A stretch of DNA of 64,000 nucleotides from Streptomyces sp. NWU339 (GTDB lineage Bacteria > Actinomycetota > Actinomycetes > Streptomycetales > Streptomycetaceae): contig NZ_QFRK01000031.1 in assembly GCF_003143855.1 (NCBI RefSeq), forward strand, positions 16,065 through 80,064, written 5' to 3'. The notes below the pieces were generated by a model. It saw only the letters and a program-made list of their open reading frames with translations, had not been told where the DNA came from and did not search any database. Shown piece after piece: positions 1-8,035 of the stretch (the stretch's first letter is position 1; each line of letters opens with the position of its first letter). Both the position numbers and the translations under genes were made by a program.

Positions 1-603
1 GTCCGGCACCGCGTTCACACCGCCGCGCTCGGCCTCGCTTCCGCTGTCACGTGGTTCGCCGTCGCGTCCGCCACGCGGATCCGCCTCCCTGGATTTCCCG
101 GATTCTTCAGGCGTCCCGGGCTCCCCGGGTTTCCTGTGATCGCCGGTCTTCTCCGTCTCCTCGCTCCGCTCCGTCACCTCGGGCACCTCCCGCCCCGGCC
201 GCTTCCGCCCTTCCCCCGGCCGGCTTCCGGCCCTGGAGGGCTCGGCGGAGGGCGCCAGCGAGGGCGCACCCGCAGACGAGAAGGGCGAGAGGGGTGAGAG
301 TGGCAAGAGCGGCGAGGGGGGCAAGAGGGGAGAGAAGGACGAGAGAGACGAGAGGGATGAGAGCGGTGAGAGGGGTGCGTGGAAAGGAGAGGGCAAGGGC
401 TCGCGGGACGGCACGTTCGTGTGCTCGTCCGGCGCCTCCTGGCGTCCGGTGCCCGCCCTCTCGGCCCCGAAGGCCGCAGTCGTACCGAAAGACGCCAGGA
501 CAGGGTCGTACGGCATCACCACCCCCGCCCCCACCGCCACCCCGAGCACGACGCCCGCTCGCAGGGCGATTCCCGCCCCCACTACACGCAGCCATGGAGT
601 CAC
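1..603 (-). CDS. Membrane-anchored low-complexity protein, N-terminal part (incomplete)
   Basis: The frame is open from a GTG at 603 to the window edge (201 codons); the C-terminus lies outside. GGGAGG sits 8 bases upstream of the GTG and an in-frame TGA lies just before it, which fixes the start. Residues about 5-35 form one hydrophobic segment rich in Val, Gly and Ala, probably a signal anchor. A Ser/Pro/Leu-rich stretch follows, with repeated SPL and SSL units, then a strongly charged Arg/Glu/Gly/Pro tail. No family is recognised and no function is assigned. It is divergent from bpa with 160 bp between the starts. Third-position GC and the RBS support it over the competing frames. Confidence 0.65.
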   Translation of the reverse strand, partial: MTPWLRVVGAGIALRAGVVLGVAVGAGVVMPYDPVLASFGTTAAFGAERAGTGRQEAPDEHTNVPSREPLPSPFHAPLSPLSSLSSLSSFSPLLPPSPLLPLSPLSPFSSAGAPSLAPSAEPSRAGSRPGEGRKRPGREVPEVTERSEETEKTGDHRKPGEPGTPEESGKSREADPRGGRDGEPRDSGSEAERGGVNAVPD

Positions 604-763
604 GACCGTGACCTCCCGCGCCGGGCCGGTGCTCGTTCACACCGTCGGCTAGATGGGCCGGATGGACTCCCACAGGTTCCCATTCCTCCGCGCACCCGGC
701 ATTACGGATACCTCCGTCAGGGGGGCCCGGAAGAGTGCGGCGGGCGTGCGAGAGAATGGCCGT

Positions 764-1306
764 ATGGAGATGCCGAGGAACGAACGGTTGCCGGACAATC
801 CGCAGGTACTGGTCGTCGGCCAGGACGGCATGGCGCTCGGTGGCGGCACCGGGGACGAGGACTCCCGCGAGGTTCCGGTGACGGAGCAGGTGGAGCAGCC
901 CGCGAAGGTCATGCGGATCGGCAGCATGATCAAGCAGCTGCTGGAGGAGGTGCGCGCGGCTCCTCTGGACGAGGCCAGCCGGGCGCGGCTCAAGGAGATC
1001 CACGCCAGCTCGGTGAAGGAGCTGGAGGACGGGCTCGCGCCGCAGCTGGTCGAGGAGCTGGAGCGGCTCTCCCTGCCCTTCACGGACGAGGCGACCCCGA
1101 GCGACGCCGAACTGCGGATCGCGCAGGCCCAGCTGGTGGGCTGGCTGGAGGGCCTCTTCCACGGCATTCAGACCACGCTCTTCGCCCAGCAGATGGCCGC
1201 GCGTGCCCAGCTGGAGCAGATGCGCCGCGCCCTCCCGCCGGGCATGGGGGACGGCGGCCAGGAGGAACCCCCGATGGGCGGCCGCGCGGGCGGCCCGTAC
1301 CTGTAG
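764..1306 (+). CDS. bpa: Bacterial proteasome activator Bpa (PafE)
   Basis: 180 aa. The core from about residue 45 (VEQPAKVMRIGSMIKQLLEE) through the SDAELRIAQAQLVGWLEGLF stretch matches mycobacterial Bpa/PafE almost residue for residue. That protein forms a dodecameric ATP-independent ring that opens the 20S proteasome and feeds it unfolded substrates such as HspR. The gate-opening C-terminal tail is present but reads GPYL where the mycobacterial tail is GQYL. The N-terminal ~40 residues are variable, as in the family. ATG 764 is preferred (cgagagaa upstream); ATG 770 is an alternative. The gene is monocistronic and ends in a hairpin. The identification rests on recalled family sequence. Confidence 0.9.
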   Translation: MEMPRNERLPDNPQVLVVGQDGMALGGGTGDEDSREVPVTEQVEQPAKVMRIGSMIKQLLEEVRAAPLDEASRARLKEIHASSVKELEDGLAPQLVEELERLSLPFTDEATPSDAELRIAQAQLVGWLEGLFHGIQTTLFAQQMAARAQLEQMRRALPPGMGDGGQEEPPMGGRAGGPYL

Positions 1307-1360
1307 TCGCCCCGGCGCGGTACATGAACCCCGCGATACATGAACACAGCCCATGAACAC

Positions 1361-1393
1361 AAAGGGGTCCGGCCCGGAAGCCGGGCCCCTTTC
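1361..1393. terminator. Bidirectional hairpin terminator
   Basis: Near-perfect inverted repeat, AAAGGGGTCCGGC against GCCGGGCCCCTTT, between the convergent bpa and kinase genes. The flanking A and T runs allow it to act in both directions. Confidence 0.75.
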
Positions 1394-1420
1394 ACCTGAG
1401 CCGCACCCGGGAGTACCCGG

Positions 1421-3079
1421 TCAGGCGGACGGCGGGTTGCCCGTGGAGACGTAGAGCTGGATCTTGGGCATGTCCTCGGGGTCGACGGCCGTGCCGGCGG
1501 CGGGGAACTGGTTCATGACCGCTCCTTCGCCGTAGGTGTTCTCGTCGACGTTGCGCACGTCCAGGTCCCAGCCGGCTTCCTGGAAGCACTGCTTGACCGA
1601 CCTGATGTACTTGAACTTCAGGTTCGGGATCTCGATCTTGTCGGGGTCGTTGTACGACTCCTTCGGCTCCGTGCACTCGTCAGGGTCGATCGTCCTGGAC
1701 GGATCGGGCCCCCGGTAGTCGGCCGCCTTGCCGGCGGACGCGGACGCCGACGCGGCGCTGACCCCGCCACCCTGGTCGTCGCCGTTCCCCCCGCCGTTGG
1801 ACAGCAGGGCCGCGACCAGGCCGCCGACGGCGAGCACGGACACGACGATCGAGCCGATGATCACCGGCTTGTTGTTCCTGCCGCTGCCCGAACCGCCCGG
1901 AGCCGGGTTCTGCGGCGACAGGTTGTACGGCGGCGGGGTCGACGGGCCGCCCTGCTGCGGGACGTACGGCGACGGGTGGGGCGTCTGGTAGCCGCCCTGC
2001 TGCGGATAGCCGTAACCCACAGACGGCGCGGGGGCCGGAGTGCCGTACGGGTTCGGGTGCGGGGCCGGCTGGTACGGCGTCTGGACGCTGCCCCGGGCCC
2101 CCGGCGCCGACGACTGGCCGACCGGCGGGAACACCGCGGAGCCGACGCCCGAGCCGCTCTGCCCGTGGGTACCGGGGACGATGCTCGGCGGGGCCGCCTG
2201 GAAGGACTGGCCCACCCGCAGGCACTCGCCGCGCATGGCCTCGGCGCTGGGGAAACGCTCGTTCGGATTCTTCTTCAGCGCGCGGGTGATCAGCGCGTCG
2301 ACGGCCGGGGGCAGCGAGCGGTTGACCGAGGAGGCGAGCGGCGGCTCCTCCTGCACGTGCGCGTACGCGATGGCCAGCGGCGAGTCCGCGTCGAACGGGA
2401 GCCGCCCGGTGACCAGTTGGAAGAGCATGATGCCGACCGAGTACAGGTCGGAGCGCGCGTCGACGCCCCGGCCGAGCGCCTGCTCGGGCGAGAGGTACTG
2501 CGGGGTGCCGACGACCATGCCGGTCTGCGTCATCGACGTCACGCCGGACTGCATGGCGCGGGCGATGCCGAAGTCCATCACCTTGACCACGCCGCGCTTG
2601 GTCATCATCACGTTGCCCGGCTTGATGTCCCGGTGGACCAGGCCCTTCTCGTGGCTGATCTCCAGGGCGGCCAGCACGTCGGCGGTGATCTTCAACGCCT
2701 TGTCGGCGGGCATCGCGCCCTGCTGCCGCACGTCCTCGTCGAGCACGGAGCCGAGCGGGCGGCCCTCGACGTACTCCATGACGATGTACGGCGTCGTCAT
2801 GCCGTCCACATCGTCCTCGCCGGTGTCGAAGACCGAGACGATGTTGGTGTGCGTGAGCTTCGCCACGGCCTGGGCCTCGCGGCGGAAGCGCTCGCGGAAG
2901 GCCTGCTCCCGGCCGAGTTCCGTGTGCAAGGTCTTGATGGCGACCTGACGGTCGAGCACGCTGTCGTACGCGAGGTGGACCGAGGCCATGCCGCCCTGGC
3001 CGAGCAGGTCCCGCAACTGGTAGCGGCCACCGGCGAGCGCCCGCCCCGCGTTCCGGCCCTGTGCGCCGTCCTGGCTCAT
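1421..3079 (-). CDS. Membrane Ser/Thr protein kinase with one PASTA-like domain
   Basis: 552 aa from ATG 3079. The kinase domain spans about residues 18-280: glycine loop GQGGMAS, catalytic loop HRDIKPGN, DFG, and an activation loop with SMTQTG ending in GTPQYLSPEQ. A Pro/Gly/Tyr-rich juxtamembrane linker follows, then one transmembrane helix (about residues 390-412) and a single extracellular PASTA-like domain at the C-terminus. PknB-family kinases of this shape autophosphorylate on the activation-loop threonines and sense cell-wall fragments. PknB normally carries several PASTA repeats, so a single one is a reduced sensor. The gene is divergent from the second kinase. Its substrate is unknown. 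Confidence 0.9.
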   Translation of the reverse strand: MSQDGAQGRNAGRALAGGRYQLRDLLGQGGMASVHLAYDSVLDRQVAIKTLHTELGREQAFRERFRREAQAVAKLTHTNIVSVFDTGEDDVDGMTTPYIVMEYVEGRPLGSVLDEDVRQQGAMPADKALKITADVLAALEISHEKGLVHRDIKPGNVMMTKRGVVKVMDFGIARAMQSGVTSMTQTGMVVGTPQYLSPEQALGRGVDARSDLYSVGIMLFQLVTGRLPFDADSPLAIAYAHVQEEPPLASSVNRSLPPAVDALITRALKKNPNERFPSAEAMRGECLRVGQSFQAAPPSIVPGTHGQSGSGVGSAVFPPVGQSSAPGARGSVQTPYQPAPHPNPYGTPAPAPSVGYGYPQQGGYQTPHPSPYVPQQGGPSTPPPYNLSPQNPAPGGSGSGRNNKPVIIGSIVVSVLAVGGLVAALLSNGGGNGDDQGGGVSAASASASAGKAADYRGPDPSRTIDPDECTEPKESYNDPDKIEIPNLKFKYIRSVKQCFQEAGWDLDVRNVDENTYGEGAVMNQFPAAGTAVDPEDMPKIQLYVSTGNPPSA

Positions 3080-3457
3080 GTTCCGCGTCCCCCGTAGCCT
3101 CTCCGGCGCTGCCGTCGGCGACCGATGCCTTGTAGATCTGAGTAGATCGAATGCGCTATTCCCGGCCAAGTCTGCCGCAGGCCACCGGCACGTCAAGCAC
3201 GGGGCCCGTTCCGTGACGGTACGGAAAAGAAGCGTCGCGGAAGCGTTACCGAGGACGTGCGGCCGAAGCACTCCCTGGTACACAGAGGCACACAGAATTT
3301 GCATGACGATACGGAGAACGGGTTTCATGGCCGGTCCGTCTCGTGCTGGTCCTGGCAACCCGTCTCGGACCGGAGGCCCCCGTAGAGGCTGTAGCGTGGC
3401 CGACGGAGACCGTGACAACACCGCGCGCACCGCGGGCAGAAACGACGGCGAGGACCG
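3080..3457. other. Gene-free divergent promoter region between two kinases
   Basis: 378 bp with no convincing gene. It must contain both kinase promoters. A direct repeat GTAGATCtgaGTAGATC lies near 3130. Clear -35/-10 pairs could not be assigned. Confidence 0.5.
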
Positions 3458-5080
3458 ATGGCACAGCAGCAGCGCGCTCAGGGCCCGTCCGACCCCGAGG
3501 CGACTGGCGGCGGAATGTCGGACGCGCCGGACAACTGGGGTAACGGCGGGCTCATCGGCGACGGCCGTTACCGGCTGACGCACCGACTCGGCCGGGGCGG
3601 CATGGCCGAGGTGTTCGCCGCCGAGGACGTGCGTCTCGGGCGTACGGTCGCGGTCAAACTGATGCGTGCCGATCTCGCCGAGGACCCGATCGCCAAAGCG
3701 CGTTTCACGCGCGAGGCGCAGTCGGTGGCGGGTCTCAACCACCATGCGATCGTCGCCGTGTACGACTCCGGTGAGGACACGGTGGGCGGCCAGGCCGTGC
3801 CGTACATCGTCATGGAGATCGTCGAGGGCCGCACGATCCGCGATCTCCTGCTCAACGCCGAGGCGCCCGGCCCCGAACAGGCGCTGATCATCGTCTCCGG
3901 TGTGCTGGAGGCTCTGGCCTACTCGCACCAGCACGGCATCGTGCACCGCGACATCAAGCCCGCCAACGTCATCATCACCAACAACGGCGCCGTGAAGGTG
4001 ATGGACTTCGGCATCGCCCGCGCGATGCACGGCGCGTCCACGACGATGACGCAGACCGGCATGGTCATGGGCACCCCGCAGTACCTCTCGCCCGAGCAGG
4101 CGCTCGGCAAGGCCGTCGACCACCGGTCCGACCTGTACGCGACCGGCTGCATGCTGTACGAACTCCTGGCGCTGCGGCCCCCGTTCACCGGTGAGACGCC
4201 GCTGTCCGTGGTCTACCAGCACGTTCAGGACATCCCCACGCCCCCGTCGGAGGTCTCGGACGCCAGCCCGCCGGAGCTGGACGGGCTCGTCATGCGCTCA
4301 CTCGCCAAGGAGCCGGACGACCGTTTCCAGACGGCCGAGGAGATGCGCGGACTGGTCCAGTACGGGCTGCAGATGCTCTACGACCAGGGCGGCCACACCG
4401 GCACCTGGAACACCGGCGTGGTGGACATGCACGACGGCCGGCACACCCCGTCGGCCGGTTTCGCCGGTACGACGGCGATGCCGCACCCGGACGCCACCGG
4501 CACCGCGGCCATTCCGCAGCCGATCCTGCCCAACCGGTACGGCGGTGGGGACGACGGCGGCTTCGAGGGCGGCGGCAACCGGGGCAGCGGCCGCGGCAAG
4601 CTGTGGATCCTCGCGGTGCTCGCGGTGATCGCCATCACGGCGGGTGTCGCGCTGGCGTTGAACAGCAGCGGGGCGGACAAGGACACCGACCGGCCGGTCG
4701 AGTCCCCGAGCTCCTCGCAGTCCAGCGAGGAGAAGGAGAAGAAGCCCAGCGAGTCGCCGAGCGACGACGCCACCGAGGAGCCGCCGGCGCCGGGCAACAC
4801 GGACACCGGCACCGGCAACGGCTACGGCAACGGGTCCGGGGGCAACAACAACTGGCCCCCGTCGTACCCCCAGTCCCCGACGCCGTCGGACGACCAGTCG
4901 CAGCCCGAGGACCCGACGGACGACCCGACGGACGTCCCGACCACGCCGACGGACAACCCGACGGACGAGCAGCCGCCGCCACCGACGAACCCGGACCCGG
5001 AGACGGGCGGCGCGGACGGCGGCCCGGTCAACGGCGGCACGGAGGGCGGCGGAGACATCGGCGCCGTGACCGGCGGCTGA
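3458..5080 (+). CDS. Membrane Ser/Thr protein kinase, disordered extracellular tail
   Basis: 540 aa. ATG 3458 has AGCGAGGA upstream. The kinase domain covers about residues 37-300 with GRGGMAE, HRDIKPAN, DFG and GTPQYLSPEQ. It is closely similar to the divergent neighbour, so the pair is probably an old duplication. A linker follows, then a transmembrane helix at about residues 385-405. The outside part is an acidic Ser/Glu/Lys then Asp/Pro/Thr-rich segment with PTD repeats and a Gly-rich end. There is no PASTA domain, so it cannot sense wall fragments the way the other kinase might. The two may cross-phosphorylate (inference). Confidence 0.9.
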   Translation: MAQQQRAQGPSDPEATGGGMSDAPDNWGNGGLIGDGRYRLTHRLGRGGMAEVFAAEDVRLGRTVAVKLMRADLAEDPIAKARFTREAQSVAGLNHHAIVAVYDSGEDTVGGQAVPYIVMEIVEGRTIRDLLLNAEAPGPEQALIIVSGVLEALAYSHQHGIVHRDIKPANVIITNNGAVKVMDFGIARAMHGASTTMTQTGMVMGTPQYLSPEQALGKAVDHRSDLYATGCMLYELLALRPPFTGETPLSVVYQHVQDIPTPPSEVSDASPPELDGLVMRSLAKEPDDRFQTAEEMRGLVQYGLQMLYDQGGHTGTWNTGVVDMHDGRHTPSAGFAGTTAMPHPDATGTAAIPQPILPNRYGGGDDGGFEGGGNRGSGRGKLWILAVLAVIAITAGVALALNSSGADKDTDRPVESPSSSQSSEEKEKKPSESPSDDATEEPPAPGNTDTGTGNGYGNGSGGNNNWPPSYPQSPTPSDDQSQPEDPTDDPTDVPTTPTDNPTDEQPPPPTNPDPETGGADGGPVNGGTEGGGDIGAVTGG

Positions 5081-5084
5081 CCGA

Positions 5085-5105
5085 GGGCGGGCCCTGCGCC
5101 CGCCC
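5085..5105 (+). terminator. Hairpin after kinase gene
   Basis: 8-bp perfect GC stem GGGCGGGC/GCCCGCCC with loop CCTGC, 5 bp after the stop codon. There is no U-tract, which is usual in Streptomyces. Confidence 0.5.
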
Positions 5106-5749
5106 CGTGAGCGCCTCCGGTAGCCGTTGAGGCGCATCCACCACACGCGGCGCACCGCCGCGGCCGCGACCCCGCCCCGGCCGAGCAGGCTGAACGGGTG
5201 GATGTCGCCGCACACACCCCGCGTGCCCCGCGCGGCGGACGCCGGTCGGCGTGCCGCCGCGCCCAATGGGGGCGCGTGAGGCACGGGGGCGGTCCACATG
5301 AGCGCGACGCCCCGCCGGATGGCCGATCCTCGCGCACCCCTGTGAGCTGCGAATTGTCTCACTCAGTAGTTATTAGTCGCATCATGTGCTCATTCTGGCG
5401 CGGGGTGCGACACTCAACCCTTCCCGAGCCCGGGGTCCCCGGGATAACGTGCCGTTGCCCCGGCCTCCTGCAAGGCTGTGACCAGCGCGCCTTCCCGGCC
5501 TTTCCGATTTACTTGGAAATCCAAGCAAAATCCCAGGTCAGGGAGGGTTTCACAGAAATGTGGCGCACTGGGTAACGTGCTTGTTGCAGGTCGCTCGCCG
5601 GGGCACCTGTCACGCCTGTTCCCGGCCGAGCGGCACCCACCCCGTGCCCGTGGTCGAGAAGAGGTGAGCCTCCCCCAGGCCTTGACGAGCTGGAGGAGGA
5701 CCCCAGACCTACCGGCAACCCCGGGGGTCGGACCGACGGAGGAGCACAC
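5106..5749. other. Long leader region upstream of the bkd operon
   Basis: About 640 bp without a supportable gene. Short high-GC frames on both strands lack a credible RBS. It contains the palindrome at 5512-5525 and the strong RBS GGAGGAG just before bkdA. Its length suggests regulation of the bkd operon from here. Confidence 0.5.
5512..5525. promoter_or_regulatory. Palindrome, candidate operator of the bkd operon
   Basis: CTTGGA-AA-TCCAAG is a perfect 14-bp palindrome in AT-richer surroundings, about 225 bp upstream of bkdA. Its symmetry suits a dimeric regulator. An Lrp-type BkdR is known for other bkd clusters, but no such gene is in this window, so the cognate protein is unknown. Confidence 0.35.
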
Positions 5750-7030
5750 GTGACCGTGGAGAGCACTGCCGCGCACGCACCGCGACGCAGCGCCGGAAGC
5801 AACGCCGGCGCCACCGGCACCAAACGCACCACCAGCACCACTGCCAAGAAGACCACCGCGGCCAAGAAGGCCACCGCGGCCAAGAAGGCCACCACGGCCA
5901 AGAAGGCCGCCACGGCCAAGAAGGCCGGCGGCACGGTGAAGAGTGCCGAGCCCCACCTCGTGCAACTGCTGACGCCCGAGGGCGAGCGCGTCGAGAACGC
6001 CGAGTTCGACCAGTACGTCGAGGGCATCACCGCCGAGGACCTCCGCGGCCTGTACCGCGACATGGTGCTCACCCGCCGCTTCGACGCCGAGGCGACCTCG
6101 CTGCAGCGCCAGGGCGAGCTGGGCCTGTGGGCCTCGCTGCTGGGTCAGGAGGCGGCGCAGATCGGCTCCGGCCGGGCGCTGCGCGACGACGACTACGTCT
6201 TCCCCACCTACCGCGAACACGGCGTCGCCTGGTGCCGCGGGGTGGACCCGACCAACCTGCTCGGCATGTTCCGCGGCGTCAACAACGGTGGCTGGGACCC
6301 GAACGGCAACAACTTCCACCTGTACACGATCGTCATCGGCTCCCAGGCGCTGCACGCCACGGGCTACGCGATGGGCGTCGCCAAGGACGGCGCGGACAGC
6401 GCGGTGATCGCCTACTTCGGCGACGGCGCCTCCAGCCAGGGCGACGTGGCCGAGGCGTTCACCTTCTCCGCGGTCTACAACGCCCCGGTGGTGTTCTTCT
6501 GCCAGAACAACCAGTGGGCGATCTCCGAGCCGACCGAGAGGCAGTCCCGCGTCCCGCTGTACCAGCGCGCGCAGGGCTTCGGCTTCCCGGGCGTGCGGGT
6601 GGACGGCAACGACGTGCTGGCGAGCCTCGCCGTCACCCGGTGGGCCCTGGAGCGGGCCCGCGGCGGTGAGGGGCCGACGCTGATCGAGGCGTTCACCTAC
6701 CGCATGGGTGCCCACACCACCTCCGACGACCCCACCCGCTACCGTCACGACGACGAGCGGGCCGCCTGGGAGGCCAAGGACCCGATCCTGCGCCTTCGCC
6801 GCCACCTGGAGTCCGCACACCACGCGGACGAGGGATTCTTCGCGGAACTGGAGAGCGAGAGCGAGACGTTGGGCAAACGAGTGCGCGAAGTGGTCCGCGC
6901 CATGCCGGACCCGGACCACTTCGCCATCTTCGAGAACGCGTATGCGGACGGACACGCCCTCGTCGACGAGGAGCGGGCGCAGTTCGCCGCCTACCAGGCG
7001 TCGTTCGACGACGTGGACGGGGGCAAGTGA
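5750..7030 (+). CDS. bkdA: Branched-chain 2-oxoacid dehydrogenase E1 alpha subunit
   Basis: 426 aa. GTG 5750 follows GGAGGAG with 5-base spacing. Together with BkdB it forms the thiamine-diphosphate-dependent E1, which decarboxylates branched-chain 2-oxoacids and supplies starter units for iso/anteiso fatty acids and polyketides. The TPP motif GDGASSQGD lies near residue 224 and its NN partner near 253. The E1 alpha phosphorylation-loop region (YRMGAHTTSDD) is present. Oddity: residues about 28-62 are a histone-H1-like tail of tandem AKKA/TAKK units not needed for E1 chemistry. First gene of bkdABC; a pyruvate dehydrogenase role cannot be excluded. Confidence 0.85.
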   Translation: MTVESTAAHAPRRSAGSNAGATGTKRTTSTTAKKTTAAKKATAAKKATTAKKAATAKKAGGTVKSAEPHLVQLLTPEGERVENAEFDQYVEGITAEDLRGLYRDMVLTRRFDAEATSLQRQGELGLWASLLGQEAAQIGSGRALRDDDYVFPTYREHGVAWCRGVDPTNLLGMFRGVNNGGWDPNGNNFHLYTIVIGSQALHATGYAMGVAKDGADSAVIAYFGDGASSQGDVAEAFTFSAVYNAPVVFFCQNNQWAISEPTERQSRVPLYQRAQGFGFPGVRVDGNDVLASLAVTRWALERARGGEGPTLIEAFTYRMGAHTTSDDPTRYRHDDERAAWEAKDPILRLRRHLESAHHADEGFFAELESESETLGKRVREVVRAMPDPDHFAIFENAYADGHALVDEERAQFAAYQASFDDVDGGK

Positions 7031-7031
7031 C

Positions 7032-8024
7032 ATGGCGGAGACCGTGACATCCAAGAACATGGCCCTGGCCAAGGCGATCAACGAGTCGCTGCGCCGTGCC
7101 CTGGACACCGACCCCAAGGTCCTCGTCATGGGCGAGGACGTCGGCAAGCTCGGCGGCGTGTTCCGGGTGACGGACGGGCTGCAGAAGGACTTCGGCGAGA
7201 GCCGCGTCATCGACACCCCGCTCGCCGAGTCGGGCATCGTCGGCACGGCGATCGGCCTCGCCCTGCGCGGCTACCGCCCGGTGGTCGAGATCCAGTTCGA
7301 CGGTTTCGTCTTCCCGGCGTACGACCAGATCGTCACACAGTTGGCGAAGATGCACGCCCGTTCGCTGGGCAAGGTGAAGCTCCCGGTCGTCGTGCGCATC
7401 CCCTACGGCGGCGGCATCGGCGCGGTCGAGCACCACTCCGAGTCCCCTGAGTCGCTGTTCGCCCATGTGGCGGGCCTGAAGGTGGTCTCCCCGTCCGACG
7501 CGTCGGACGCGTACTGGATGATGCAGCAGGCCATCCAGAGCGACGACCCGGTGATCTTCTTCGAGCCCAAGCGGCGCTACTGGGACAAGGCCGAGGTCAA
7601 CACCGAGGCGATCCCCGGACCGCTGCACACCGCGCGCGTGGTCCGTGAGGGCACCGACCTGACGCTGGCGGCCTACGGGCCGATGGTGAAGCTCTGCCGG
7701 GAGGTCGCGGACGCCGCCGCCGAGGAGGGCCGCTCCCTGGAGGTGCTGGACCTGCGCTCGGTCTCCCCGCTCGACTTCGACTCGATCCAGGCGTCGGTGG
7801 AGAAGACCCGCCGCCTGGTCGTCGTCCACGAGGCACCGGTGTTCTTCGGTTCGGGCGCGGAGATCGCCGCGCGGATCACGGAGCGCTGCTTCTACCATTT
7901 GGAGGCCCCGGTCCTGCGGGTGGGCGGCTACCACGCCCCGTACCCGCCGGCCCGCCTGGAGGAGTCCTACCTCCCGGACCTGGACCGGGTGCTGGACGCC
8001 GTCGACCGCTCGCTGGCGTACTGA
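7032..8024 (+). CDS. bkdB: Branched-chain 2-oxoacid dehydrogenase E1 beta subunit
   Basis: 330 aa. The ATG begins 1 base after the bkdA stop, so translation is probably coupled. It is a standard transketolase-like E1 beta chain: MGEDVG near residue 30, the DTPLAESGIVG segment, and YGGGIGAVEHHSES, which helps bind thiamine diphosphate across the E1 interface. Length is normal for the family. It assembles as a2b2 with BkdA in the cytoplasm and docks onto BkdC. No frameshift or missing motif was seen. Confidence 0.9.
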   Translation: MAETVTSKNMALAKAINESLRRALDTDPKVLVMGEDVGKLGGVFRVTDGLQKDFGESRVIDTPLAESGIVGTAIGLALRGYRPVVEIQFDGFVFPAYDQIVTQLAKMHARSLGKVKLPVVVRIPYGGGIGAVEHHSESPESLFAHVAGLKVVSPSDASDAYWMMQQAIQSDDPVIFFEPKRRYWDKAEVNTEAIPGPLHTARVVREGTDLTLAAYGPMVKLCREVADAAAEEGRSLEVLDLRSVSPLDFDSIQASVEKTRRLVVVHEAPVFFGSGAEIAARITERCFYHLEAPVLRVGGYHAPYPPARLEESYLPDLDRVLDAVDRSLAY

Positions 8025-8035
8025 GGGAGAGGGTC

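Noticed and set aside
5120..5360. Short minus-strand frame after the second kinase
   Set aside because: No RBS, no recognisable domain, and composition like other shadows.
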